In this document: in pieces, positions 32,816-41,873 of the stretch
How positions within the stretch are numbered: position 1 is the first letter of the stretch
How the letters are laid out: every line of letters begins with the position of its first letter
Source: CBDAKK01 sp965196605
GTDB taxonomy: Bacteria; Spirochaetota; Spirochaetia; WTKD01; G963693115
Assembly: GCA_965196605.1 (NCBI GenBank)
Contig: CBDAKK010000001.1
Span: 186,001-250,000, forward strand
Direction: 5' to 3'
DNA length: 64,000 nt
Made by a program: the position numbers and the translations under genes
Notes under the pieces: model-generated
Seen by the model: the letters and a program-made list of their open reading frames with translations, nothing else
Database searches by the model: none
What the model was told of the DNA's origin: nothing

Positions 32816-34296
32816 TGGCTTCAACCCAGCAAGCACGTATTACCGTGCTGCATAATGTTGAAATACAAACGCAAAAACCCTTCATAGCGTATTGGTGCTT
32901 TAAATCACTGCGCGCTCGCTACAACCACGGTTTGGAATATGCCATATATTTAGCAAACAAATACTCCATGCCACTCATTGCCTTTTGCACCCTCCCCCCA
33001 GCGCAGGCTATGCCGCTGCGGCAAGGGCTTTTTACCCTAGAGGGCATAGAAAGCCTATGCAAAGACTTCGCGCTGCGTGAAATACCATGCATGGTACTCC
33101 TTGGGCATTGTAGCGCAGCAGCGGCGTACATGACAGAGCATGCCGCAGCCATGATAGTAGACTGCGTATATCTTAAAGAAGACAAAATTTTGTACAAAGA
33201 AATGAAGGCATGGGCACGCTGTAGAATAATACAAGTTGAAAGCAATGTGGTAGTACCCATAAGCGCGGCATCAAATAAGGAAGAATATGCGGCAGCAACT
33301 TTGCGTCCTCAAATACATGCAAGGCTGCACAACTACTTGCAGCCTCTTGTTCCCGTAAAAATCAAAAACCCGTCCTTGTCTTTCTCTCACCCCTCGCTTG
33401 TGTTTCCCAAAAGGTTTCAGCTGCCACATAGCAAAGAATCATACACAATAGAACAAGTGCCTACGTCAGAGCTACACCAAAAGGCCTTTATACAACGCGT
33501 AACGGTGAATCATTGCGCCAGCGTTGCAACGCTCAAAGGTGGCGAGTCGTGCGCGCAAGAGGCTTTGCAGCAGTTCATACAAAACAAACTCTCGCAGTAC
33601 GCTGAAAAGCGCAATGACCCCTCTGCTGATTGCCAAAGCGGCATGAGCGCATACTTGCGTTTTGGGCACATTTCACCGGTGGATATTGCCTTGCGTGTTT
33701 TAGAAGCAAGCGAATGCCGCATAGAGAGCGTACTACAAAACACGCAAGCGGGAGAAAGCGGTGTACTGAACCCCATACTCAAAAACGTACAAGCATTCTT
33801 AGAAGAGCTGATAGTACGGCGCGAACTTTCCTATAATTTTATTTGCTATAACAGCAATTACAACACCTACGCTGGCGCGCTTCCACAATGGGCACAAAAA
33901 ACACTCAGCGACCACAAGACTGACAAACGCCTCATGGTATATAGTTTTGAGGATATGGAAAACGCAAACACCGAGGACGACTACTGGAATGCTGCGCAAC
34001 TGCAAATGAAAAAGGGCGCGTACATGCACGGCTACATGCGCATGTACTGGGGGAAAAAAATACTTGAGTGGTCTGAAGAGCCCGAGCAAGCTTTTTTATT
34101 TTCCATAGCACAAAACGACCGCTACCACATGGATGGATGCGACCCCAATGGCTATACTGGTGTGGCATGGTGCTATGGCAAACACGACAGACCGTGGCCT
34201 GAGCGTCCTATATTTGGAGTAGTACGCTATATGAATGCACAAGGCATACGCAGGAAATACAAAAACATCAATGCATATGTGCAAAAGTGGCTATGA
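32815..34296 (+). CDS. phr: class II CPD photolyase
   Basis: 493 residues. The N-terminal Rossmann domain starts IAYWCFKSLRARYNHGLEYA (antenna domain). The C-terminal FAD domain contains MSAYLRFGHISP, RRELSYNFICYN, the class II block DYWNAAQLQMKKGAYMHGYM and the end NDRYHMDGCDPNGYTGVAWC. It repairs cyclobutane pyrimidine dimers in DNA using blue light. Co-transcribed with the TatD-like nuclease. Surprising in a spirochaete if the host lives in the dark, so the habitat may include light. Confidence 0.93.
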   Translation: MASTQQARITVLHNVEIQTQKPFIAYWCFKSLRARYNHGLEYAIYLANKYSMPLIAFCTLPPAQAMPLRQGLFTLEGIESLCKDFALREIPCMVLLGHCSAAAAYMTEHAAAMIVDCVYLKEDKILYKEMKAWARCRIIQVESNVVVPISAASNKEEYAAATLRPQIHARLHNYLQPLVPVKIKNPSLSFSHPSLVFPKRFQLPHSKESYTIEQVPTSELHQKAFIQRVTVNHCASVATLKGGESCAQEALQQFIQNKLSQYAEKRNDPSADCQSGMSAYLRFGHISPVDIALRVLEASECRIESVLQNTQAGESGVLNPILKNVQAFLEELIVRRELSYNFICYNSNYNTYAGALPQWAQKTLSDHKTDKRLMVYSFEDMENANTEDDYWNAAQLQMKKGAYMHGYMRMYWGKKILEWSEEPEQAFLFSIAQNDRYHMDGCDPNGYTGVAWCYGKHDRPWPERPIFGVVRYMNAQGIRRKYKNINAYVQKWL

Positions 34297-34324
34297 TAGG
34301 CCATAACAGAGGGATAAAGGGTAG

Positions 34325-34330
34325 TATAAT
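34325..34330 (+). promoter_or_regulatory. -10 box of DUF3783-like gene (leaderless layout)
   Basis: TATAAT-AAAGTC-ATG: 6 nt between box and start; AGGG is 16 nt away, too far to act as Shine-Dalgarno. Confidence 0.55.
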
Positions 34331-34336
34331 AAAGTC

Positions 34337-34585
34337 ATGTCATTGCCGAAAAAAGAAGACTTAAAATTTGTTATGTTGCATAATTTTTCTAATAAGGAAA
34401 TTTCCCTCATACTCTCCGCAATCAAGGCGTTGTACCCTGAAAAATTAGAAAAACAAAAACTGGTATTCTCAAAAACAACGGAGACTTCGCGTACCATGAC
34501 AGTGGAAGACCTTATTGACGATGCTAGTGGCGACCACTTGTATCTTTTAGAAAATCCGCCGAAACCCATGAGTTCACCGCAGTAA
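34337..34585 (+). CDS. small DUF3783-like protein
   Basis: 82 residues. LKFVMLHNFSNKEISLILSAIKAL resembles the small DUF3783 proteins (a VMxGFS-type strand and helix). Followed by a helical segment and a proline-rich tail. Function unknown. First gene of a short operon with hisC, ten bases apart. Confidence 0.6.
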   Translation: MSLPKKEDLKFVMLHNFSNKEISLILSAIKALYPEKLEKQKLVFSKTTETSRTMTVEDLIDDASGDHLYLLENPPKPMSSPQ

Positions 34586-34594
34586 GCTTCGTTT

Positions 34595-35683
34595 ATGTCA
34601 GATACATCAAATAATACGATACAGCCCTACTCGGCGGGAATAAGCAAGCTCGGCGCAATAAAACTCTCTTCCAATGAAAGCCCCTTTCCACCTTCTCCCG
34701 CCGTGCAAAACGCAATGATAGAGGCGATGCGAAGCGCACATATCTATCCCGATATGCAGCAAACACCACTGAAGACAGCCATTGCTGATAGACACAAGGT
34801 ACGAGTGTCCAACATCGTGCTCGGTAACGGCTCGGGAGAAATTCTCTCGTTTATAGCGCGGAGAATACTCGCGCCAAATAGCGAAGTAATTATAAGCGAA
34901 AACACGTTTTCGCTTTACGCTATAAGTTCGCAACTTGCAGGAGCTGAAATAAAAAAAGTGGCTCTTGTCGATGGCTACTGTAACTTGGATGGCATGCTTC
35001 GTGCAATTACCCCGCGAACTGTTGCGCTATTTTTGCCAAACCCCAATAACCCCACAGGCACCACCCATGAAAAAGAAGCCATGGTTGCATTTCTCAAAAT
35101 GCTACCCGCACATGTCTATGTAGTGCTTGATGAAGCCTATATGGATTTTGCCGATGAGGCATATCACATAGAAATGGAAGAGTTGTTCAAGACACATGAG
35201 CGCTGCATAGTATTGCGAACATTTTCAAAGCTTTTTGCGTTGGGTGGCATGCGCCTCGGTTATGGCATAAGTACTCCAGAAATTATAAAAGTTTTAGAAC
35301 AAGCAAAATTGCCGTTCACGGTTAACCGCGCCGTTGCTGCAGGTGCAAATGTAGCGCTTGCAGAAAGGCATGAAGAAGAAAAAAACTGCAATTACATTAA
35401 GAGAGAACGTGCCGAACTTGCAAAGGTGTATCAAAAAATGGGGCTGTCTTTTTTTCCAACACAGGCAAACTTTTTTTGCATTGCGTTAGGCACAGCACCT
35501 AAAGACAGCGGTGAAGCATCGTATGCCGAACATGCATTTGAGTTTTTTGCCAACCACAATCTCATGATACGCGCCCTTACCTCTTTTGGTATGCCACACC
35601 ATATACGCATAACTATAGGAACGCATGAAAACAATAAAAAAGCATGTGCTACGCTTGCAGAATTTATAAAACGTACTTTATAA
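34595..35683 (+). CDS. hisC: histidinol-phosphate aminotransferase
   Basis: 362 residues, fold type I PLP aminotransferase. ISKLGAIKLSSNESPFPPSP and LGNGSGEILSF near the N-terminus, NPNNPTGT, VVLDEAYMDF, and the PLP lysine in TFSKLFALGGMRLGYG. It transfers the amino group in the histidine pathway (histidinol phosphate/imidazole acetol phosphate) and related aromatic substrates. No other his genes are in view. Weak start region, no obvious Shine-Dalgarno. Confidence 0.92.
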   Translation: MSDTSNNTIQPYSAGISKLGAIKLSSNESPFPPSPAVQNAMIEAMRSAHIYPDMQQTPLKTAIADRHKVRVSNIVLGNGSGEILSFIARRILAPNSEVIISENTFSLYAISSQLAGAEIKKVALVDGYCNLDGMLRAITPRTVALFLPNPNNPTGTTHEKEAMVAFLKMLPAHVYVVLDEAYMDFADEAYHIEMEELFKTHERCIVLRTFSKLFALGGMRLGYGISTPEIIKVLEQAKLPFTVNRAVAAGANVALAERHEEEKNCNYIKRERAELAKVYQKMGLSFFPTQANFFCIALGTAPKDSGEASYAEHAFEFFANHNLMIRALTSFGMPHHIRITIGTHENNKKACATLAEFIKRTL

Positions 35684-35704
35684 AAGGCCTGTACATGAAA
35701 GCAA

Positions 35705-36205
35705 TCATTTCTTGCTCGTATGCATAAATTTTGCTAGCGCAAGCTCAGCCTTAGAAATGCTCAGGTGTTCGCGTATATACGTATCGCTTTTACCATCTTC
35801 TAACATTTTCACAATAGCATTTTGTACTGAAACTTCAGGTTGAGCGCTCTGCTTTTTTACCAAAGGCGCATGGTCTTTTTTGACACGCTTTGTAGATGTA
35901 GTGGAATGCGTGCGCGTAGGACTATTTTCATTGAGCTTTTGTACCTTAGAAACTTGAGTTTTGGCACTACGAGACAAACGCTTATAGTCGCCTAGCAATT
36001 TTTCAAGTTCCACTATGGTACTTTCTGCAATAACAATGTGTTCTTCTGTTGCCTTATTGACCGTTCTGATGATGGAATGCGCCTCACGCTGAAGGCGTTG
36101 CATAACTTTTTGAGAGTATTGTGAACGCGCAATAAGAAAGGCAGTCACAAAAATATTAATAAGCGTGGTAATGATAATTAAAAAAACAAATCCCAATACG
36201 GACAT
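35705..36205 (-). CDS. membrane-anchored coiled-coil protein at end of motility operon
   Basis: 166 residues. One N-terminal membrane helix (VLGFVFLIIITTLINIFVTA), then a coiled coil (SQKVMQRLQREAHSIIRTV...), a basic Ser/Thr-rich linker and a C-terminal helix-turn-helix-like end (DGKSDTYIREHLSISKAELALAKF). The tail pattern resembles sequences in spirochaetal DUF6115-type proteins. Function unknown, but the position at the end of the sigma-28/FapA cluster suggests a motility or envelope role. Confidence 0.65.
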   Translation of the reverse strand: MSVLGFVFLIIITTLINIFVTAFLIARSQYSQKVMQRLQREAHSIIRTVNKATEEHIVIAESTIVELEKLLGDYKRLSRSAKTQVSKVQKLNENSPTRTHSTTSTKRVKKDHAPLVKKQSAQPEVSVQNAIVKMLEDGKSDTYIREHLSISKAELALAKFMHTSKK

Positions 36206-36206
36206 T

Positions 36207-36527
36207 TCAGCACACTACGTTAACCTTGGTTCCCTTTGTATTATCTGCTAAAACATCGTCATGAGTTTTATCTTTTTTTGCCTGCTTCTTCTTATTTTTT
36301 GCAATTGATGATTCAGAGTTAGCGTGCTCTTTTTCATTATGCACTTGATACGATACCTCATCATCGGGAACTGCAGAAACTTTATTGTGCGCTTCTGCAC
36401 TTTTGCGCATTACAGCATTCGCATCCTCTTGATGCTTTTTGGTCGCATTCTTTGTTTTTTCTTGTTCTTGAGAAACGGAATTTGAGCCTGCTAATGATAT
36501 TTGTACGTTGTAGTTATAAGAACTCAT
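36207..36527 (-). CDS. hydrophilic hypothetical protein
   Basis: 106 residues, rich in Lys, Glu, Asn and Ser, with no hydrophobic segment and likely disordered. Its start overlaps the FapA-like gene. No family recognised. Confidence 0.55.
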   Translation of the reverse strand: MSSYNYNVQISLAGSNSVSQEQEKTKNATKKHQEDANAVMRKSAEAHNKVSAVPDDEVSYQVHNEKEHANSESSIAKNKKKQAKKDKTHDDVLADNTKGTKVNVVC

Positions 36528-38424
36528 CTTTGATTATTTTTTTTACATCTAATCTATCTTTTCTTGAATCAAAATTACTATGTGTTATAGTATTATTATC
36601 TAAATAAAATTTAGCAGTCATGGTGTCATACTTCAATTCAATTTTCTTACCATCAATATTCACAACAGTGCCTTGCTGCGCTCTTTCCTCTATTATTACT
36701 TTACCATTTGTTTTTATCTCTTGAAAATGTGCCTTGTATTTTTCTGCTATATTTTTTAGCTGCATCAATTCGATATGGGCTTTTTTCGCTTCCTTTACTT
36801 TTGTCAATATTCTCTCTTTGTTATGCTCATCGGCTTTCTCAATAGCCGTAGCCGGCGAATCTCCACCAAGCAATAGTTTAATTTCTTTAAGCTTTTCTTC
36901 TCGTTCTCGTATCAAGGTGGTAACGTGTTCAAGTTTTTCACGCTCATCAAAAAGAGAAATAATATTTAATGTTGAGTTGCTGCCAAGGGCGGAACCTATT
37001 GTTCGCACCTGTATAAGTTGCGATGAGCTTATCTCACTACTTACAATACGTCCACGACCAGTGGCAACTATAACGCGTCCATCACATAAAATACGCGAAT
37101 TTAAGACACCATCTTGAACAATGCAATCGCCTTCCACTCTCACAGTAACGCTTTCTAAAAACCGGGTAAGCAAAGATCCTTTAATATGAATATCTGCTTC
37201 ATCCTTGCCATTAATACCCCGCTGGACAATGAGGTTTTTTCCAATACGCAATCTTGAACTTGCTATACTACCATGAACTTCCAAATTACCTTCAACATTC
37301 ACTTCATAATCATCGGGAATATCACCCTTAATAATTACAGAGCCAGGAAAATCTACGTTTCCTGTTTTGGGAGATAAATCACCCGGAATAACTAGAAGTT
37401 CATCAATAGTAATAACATTATTTTTTATATGGACAGAGCCATCTTTTAGGGCAATGGCTTTCTTTCCATCTTCTGAAATGCGTATGTGTTCATTCTCTAC
37501 AAAATCAACATCTTCGGCTGTTTCAGCAAAAAGCACTTCATTAAATATCGATAAGCCATCCTTTCCCGGTGTAATGGACTGTTTAATAGCTACAATATCT
37601 CCTACACGTACGGTGTGCATAGGACTAAGTTCGATAATATCAATAGTATCGGAATATTTTTTTTCACGATTATTCACAAGAAGTATTTTTGCCTCCTCTT
37701 CATGAACAGGAGGCTTACCACTAGCAACTTCTACCCATTGGTTATATACCGGTAACTTTTCTAATTCAGTCAATTTTTCATCGAGTATTCCATATAAAAC
37801 ACCTGCATCTTCCAACTCACGTAGCATACGACTTCTCATAGGATCTGCACCATCTTGATAGGGAGGTTTTATTTGAATAAACCCCTTCATTTTATCGTCA
37901 CTAATACTGACTCTATATGTAGCATCATCCGATGGATTATGAACAAAGGTTCCTATTTTTACCCATACCCCTTTTGCATTTACCGTGGCGTTCTTGACAA
38001 TATTGCGATTTATAGAATCCGAAGTTATTCTACTTGATATCGCTTTTGATACCTTAGATAGAGAAATTGGCTTCCCTTTTTCTCCTGGAGGAGTTATCAT
38101 AACATAAACGGTACCATTACCCTTACGAATAAAAACTTCCCCATCCTTGTTTTCCAAGTCTTGTTCTTGATATTCTTGAGAAAAATATTCACTGGCGGGG
38201 TATGCAAGCACTACGTGTCCATCAAATTGGAACAAAGAATGTTTCTTTGTATCGTCAGTTTTTTCTACTTCAAAACGTATAAATTCCAAAGGAATATTAA
38301 AGTAATTTACCGCTTTTTTATAAATATCCTCAAGAGTTCTCGCTCGTATACGGTACACATTCTGAGAAGGTGTTTTTTGTATGGTGGTAGAAAGTATAGA
38401 TTTAAAATTTTCAAAACCTGCCAT
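36514..38424 (-). CDS. fapA: FapA (DUF342) family protein with Jag-N-like start
   Basis: 636 residues. The N-terminal 60 residues (VYRIRARTLEDIYKKAVNYF...IRFEV) resemble the Jag-N domain. The middle is a DUF342 beta-helix (PSDDATYRVSISDDKMKGFI, GAVLGSN-like coils such as GNLEVHGSIASSRLRIGKNL). Near 490-540 is a coiled coil (FDEREKLEHVTTLIREREEK). FapA proteins are known as polymer-forming factors linked to flagellar assembly or cell organisation. It sits downstream of sigma-28 and is transcribed with the flagellar operon. Confidence 0.85.
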   Translation of the reverse strand: MAGFENFKSILSTTIQKTPSQNVYRIRARTLEDIYKKAVNYFNIPLEFIRFEVEKTDDTKKHSLFQFDGHVVLAYPASEYFSQEYQEQDLENKDGEVFIRKGNGTVYVMITPPGEKGKPISLSKVSKAISSRITSDSINRNIVKNATVNAKGVWVKIGTFVHNPSDDATYRVSISDDKMKGFIQIKPPYQDGADPMRSRMLRELEDAGVLYGILDEKLTELEKLPVYNQWVEVASGKPPVHEEEAKILLVNNREKKYSDTIDIIELSPMHTVRVGDIVAIKQSITPGKDGLSIFNEVLFAETAEDVDFVENEHIRISEDGKKAIALKDGSVHIKNNVITIDELLVIPGDLSPKTGNVDFPGSVIIKGDIPDDYEVNVEGNLEVHGSIASSRLRIGKNLIVQRGINGKDEADIHIKGSLLTRFLESVTVRVEGDCIVQDGVLNSRILCDGRVIVATGRGRIVSSEISSSQLIQVRTIGSALGSNSTLNIISLFDEREKLEHVTTLIREREEKLKEIKLLLGGDSPATAIEKADEHNKERILTKVKEAKKAHIELMQLKNIAEKYKAHFQEIKTNGKVIIEERAQQGTVVNIDGKKIELKYDTMTAKFYLDNNTITHSNFDSRKDRLDVKKIIKDEFL

Positions 38425-38439
38425 AATACTTCACGCTCA

Positions 38440-39252
38440 TTATTTTTCAAAGACGCCCTTGCGATAACTAAATAACTTAGTACGCAACTTTGCCAGTGCC
38501 CGCCCATGTAATTGCGAAACACGAGACTCCGTTACCCCAAGCACCTTCCCTATTTCTTTTAAGGTTAGTTCTTCATAGTGATATAGAATAAGCACCTGTA
38601 GCTCACGCTCAGGCAATTCGCTCAAAGCTTCCTGTAATACTCTAACAATATCTTTTTGGGCAAAAGCCTGCTCGGGCGCATCTTCTGAAGAAGTACCTAC
38701 TTGATCAAAATACGTTATTTGCTCGCCATCGCTATTAGTAAATAGCACATCGTGCAAGGAAACGGTGTATGCTTGACTAATACACGACATCGCCTTATCA
38801 TATTGCTTTTTGCTAAGCCCAGTGACAGCAAGAACCTCCTCCACAGTAGGCTCAACCTCATTTCGCTCATGAAGCATGGTGGTAACACGATCTATTTCTC
38901 TAATGTGAGTACGCTGCGAACGAGGTATGGGATCTAAAGATCTCAACTCATCGCGTATGGCACCTTGTATGCGCGTAATAGCATAGGTCTTAAATTGCAC
39001 GTTCATAGTGGGGTCAAATTTTTCCACTGCATCAAATAATCCAAAAGTACCTGCACTCAGTAGCTCATGAAAATCAATATTTTTAAGTGGAGATGAAAAC
39101 ATTCTGCCCACAACATACTTCACGAGCAGGGCGTATTTTTCTATGAGAATATTTCTAGTCTCTTCATCTCTGTCTCTACAATATTTTTTCCAGAGATTAA
39201 ATTCTTCTTCATCTTTTTCTTTGTAACTAGTACTTTCCACAGTCTTTCTCAC
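38440..39252 (-). CDS. fliA: RNA polymerase sigma-28 factor for flagellar/motility genes
   Basis: 270 residues. Region 2 (LLVKYVVGRMFSSP, then LLSAGTFGLFDAVEKFDPTM and FKTYAITRIQGAIRDELRS), region 3 (SQRTHIREID) and region 4 (LTLKEIGKVLGVTESRVSQLHGRALAKL) match the FliA/WhiG class. It directs RNA polymerase to late flagellar and motility promoters, probably flagellin genes outside this window. Start overlaps the stop of the upstream membrane protein gene. Confidence 0.95.
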   Translation of the reverse strand: MRKTVESTSYKEKDEEEFNLWKKYCRDRDEETRNILIEKYALLVKYVVGRMFSSPLKNIDFHELLSAGTFGLFDAVEKFDPTMNVQFKTYAITRIQGAIRDELRSLDPIPRSQRTHIREIDRVTTMLHERNEVEPTVEEVLAVTGLSKKQYDKAMSCISQAYTVSLHDVLFTNSDGEQITYFDQVGTSSEDAPEQAFAQKDIVRVLQEALSELPERELQVLILYHYEELTLKEIGKVLGVTESRVSQLHGRALAKLRTKLFSYRKGVFEK

Positions 39253-39788
39253 ATTTTTTTAGGCTGTGCATCTTGCACCCACTTTTTTAACGCATTGCTA
39301 ACCTTTGAAGGGTCACGGTTTGCGTTTTTTTTACTTTTTTCAATTTCATGAGATAAGTCAACAAAGTCATCAGCTACTTTGTCGGAGCCACTCTCATGTA
39401 GTGAATTCTCGAAGAATTCACTACCTACTCTTCTATCTTTATTATACGCTACTTCATCGACAGAACGAGCACTTCCATTGGCTTCATCCTTGCTCTTTGT
39501 ATCGGTTTGCTGTTCACCGCTTGTATTATAGGAATCATCCACGACAATATCGAGAGTACTGCCCCGTACATTATCCGCTTCTTCACCATCGATAAACTCA
39601 TCATCTATGATATTATTTTGTAAAAAAAGTTGGGCAAGAAAAACAAGCAAAAAACTTATACTCCCAAAGACTAAGGTTCGTATAACAAGAGCCATTAGAC
39701 CAATACCGGCGATAAGTCCTGCAATGTTGAGAATAATCACACAACAAGCTGAATACACTATGGACAGCGTTATTTTTTTATCACTCAT
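39249..39788 (-). CDS. hypothetical membrane protein in motility operon
   Basis: 179 residues. Two membrane helices (about 8-30 and 33-55, including VYSACCVIILNIAGLIAGIG), then an acidic Ser/Asp-rich hydrophilic tail. Lies between flhG and sigma-28 and overlaps both. Such a gene is common at this position in treponemes, without known function. Confidence 0.65.
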   Translation of the reverse strand: MSDKKITLSIVYSACCVIILNIAGLIAGIGLMALVIRTLVFGSISFLLVFLAQLFLQNNIIDDEFIDGEEADNVRGSTLDIVVDDSYNTSGEQQTDTKSKDEANGSARSVDEVAYNKDRRVGSEFFENSLHESGSDKVADDFVDLSHEIEKSKKNANRDPSKVSNALKKWVQDAQPKKM

Positions 39789-40654
39789 GAATTACTATTT
39801 TTGCCTTTTAAACGTTCTAAAAACGATAACAAGCCCGACTTTCCTTCTTCTTCTCTGTTCATAAGGGTATGCGCTAGGCTTTTTATATTAGATGCGGGTT
39901 TAGATTTAGGACTATGCACGACAAATGGCACCTGTTTCATAACAGCTTTGCTGATAATGGAATCATTTACTATGCAGCCGAGATAACTAATGTTGAGATT
40001 TAATATACTCTCACTCGCCTGCACGATGCGTTGAGCAACCTCCTTACCCTGATGAAAAGTATCCACTTTATTTACCACAAGGTGTAAGGTCGTTTGACTA
40101 GTATCAATATCTGTAGCTAATACCTTCATCATCCCATACGCATCTGCCATAGACGTCGGTTCTGGAGTAGTAACTATGATAATATCATGTGCAGCACTTA
40201 AAAACGAAGTAACCGTTTTTCCTACGCCCGCCCCCGTGTCAATGAGCAGAACATGCGCAAAAGAAAGCCGCATCATTTCCTGTACAAAGTAATCTATCAT
40301 ATCCTGCGTTATATTCGCAAGCCCCGAGAAACCCGGTATGCCACTTACAAACTGAAACCCATATCCAGAGTCTGTGAGAATTTCATGCATCTTCAAGTAC
40401 TTACGCATAACATCAATAAGATTGTGCTGAGGCATCACTTTTAACAAAATGTTCACATTTGACAGTCCTAAGTCTCCGTCAAATAGCACCACCTGTTTGC
40501 CCATTGACGCAAAGGTAGTAGCAAGATTCGTAGCAATATTGGTTTTTCCCACACCACCCTTGCCACTCGTCACCGCAATAACCCGAGTTCGCACATTCGA
40601 AATATCCGACTTTGCTGACATCAACTGTTTAAGTTCACTTATTTGTTTGTCCAT
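39785..40654 (-). CDS. flhG: MinD-like ATPase FlhG (FleN/YlxH)
   Basis: 289 residues. Deviant Walker A SGKGGVGKTNIATNLA near the N-terminus, FDGDLGLSNVNIL and VLLIDTGAGVGKTV are typical of MinD/FlhG. It controls flagellar number and placement by antagonising FlhF. Follows flhF in the operon, as expected. Confidence 0.94.
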   Translation of the reverse strand: MDKQISELKQLMSAKSDISNVRTRVIAVTSGKGGVGKTNIATNLATTFASMGKQVVLFDGDLGLSNVNILLKVMPQHNLIDVMRKYLKMHEILTDSGYGFQFVSGIPGFSGLANITQDMIDYFVQEMMRLSFAHVLLIDTGAGVGKTVTSFLSAAHDIIIVTTPEPTSMADAYGMMKVLATDIDTSQTTLHLVVNKVDTFHQGKEVAQRIVQASESILNLNISYLGCIVNDSIISKAVMKQVPFVVHSPKSKPASNIKSLAHTLMNREEEGKSGLLSFLERLKGKNSNS

Positions 40655-40706
40655 AGTTATACGTACCTACCTCTAAATTACAATCCTCTTTTATAGTAGA
40701 GCATTC

Positions 40707-41873
40707 TCATAGCCCGTGTATAAAAGAACGCAAGGTTTTAACACTTGCAAGAGATAAACCCTTGCATGGCTCCTGTCCAGACCCTAAATATGCGATGGGC
40801 GTTTTATATTTTGCGCAAACACTGAGAACCGTACCTATGCTCTGCGCTTCATCAATTTTTGTAATTACGACTCCGCCATATTCATAATCAGCAAAGCTCT
40901 CAAAAATATATTCCAAGTTTTTTTCAGATGTACTTGCATCAACGACCAACAGTATTTCATTACGTTTTTTAAGTGCTGAGAGCATGTGCTGCGTCTCATC
41001 TGAGTTTGTTATTTCTCGTGGATTTTGTCCCGTAGTATCTACAAGTAATACTTCAGGACGGGCGCCCTTACGCGCATATTTTCGCAAATCATCAAGCTCA
41101 TGTATGCACTCACAGGGCACCTCCAATACGTCCGCTATTTTTTGTATTTGGTCGACCGCCCCCACCTTAAAAGAATCAAGAGACACAATACGTAAATTCA
41201 CTGAATCCGTAGTAGCTTTTGTGTTGCCACGTTTGTTTACAAAAAACTCAACCGACAATTTTGATATTGCCGTGGTCTTGCCCGTGCCCGTAGGCCCAAC
41301 AAGCGTTATGATGCGCTGAGATGCCTGCTTGTCCGCTGGCCTCTTGTAAAAGACAAGTGCTTTTTCCAAAATGTGCGAAAAAGCCTTGTTCATAATCGAA
41401 ACGTTTTTTAGTTCTTGCAATGTAAAATTCTGTGCAAGATATTCTTTCATCATATCGAGAAAAGAAGACGAAAAATCATTTTTCTCCAAGAGGGTATAGA
41501 GATGCATGAGCCCTTCATAGGATTCTCTCTGCAATAATCCATGTTCAAGCCCTTTTTCAGGCTGATCCTTGTCTTTAAAGAGCACATCCATGTTTTTTAC
41601 ATGATTTTCCATCCTGTCTTTCATAGTTACACCCGTGTGCATTGAAAGCGTATTTGATGTGGGGGCTGTGTTTTGCAGCGGACTTTGCATGCCGACATTT
41701 TGAATGCACCCTGTTACTCGTACCTTAGGGCGCGAAAAGAGCCTTTGCAAAACATTTTGAGGAATGAGTTCCCGAGATAAAATTTGCACATGAATCCCGT
41801 GTTTCCTCTGCAACTCAAGGGAGAGGTTTTTTGATGCATCGATTATTTCTTCAAACGTTGTGCTAGCATTCAT
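40707..41873 (-). CDS. flhF: SRP-type GTPase FlhF
   Basis: 388 residues. The C-terminal NG domain has G1 GPTGTGKTT, G3 DTTGQNPREI and G4 TKIDEA. The N-terminal half is variable. FlhF positions flagella at the poles with FlhG. Overlaps flhA stop/start by 4 nt. Confidence 0.94.
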   Translation of the reverse strand: MNASTTFEEIIDASKNLSLELQRKHGIHVQILSRELIPQNVLQRLFSRPKVRVTGCIQNVGMQSPLQNTAPTSNTLSMHTGVTMKDRMENHVKNMDVLFKDKDQPEKGLEHGLLQRESYEGLMHLYTLLEKNDFSSSFLDMMKEYLAQNFTLQELKNVSIMNKAFSHILEKALVFYKRPADKQASQRIITLVGPTGTGKTTAISKLSVEFFVNKRGNTKATTDSVNLRIVSLDSFKVGAVDQIQKIADVLEVPCECIHELDDLRKYARKGARPEVLLVDTTGQNPREITNSDETQHMLSALKKRNEILLVVDASTSEKNLEYIFESFADYEYGGVVITKIDEAQSIGTVLSVCAKYKTPIAYLGSGQEPCKGLSLASVKTLRSFIHGL

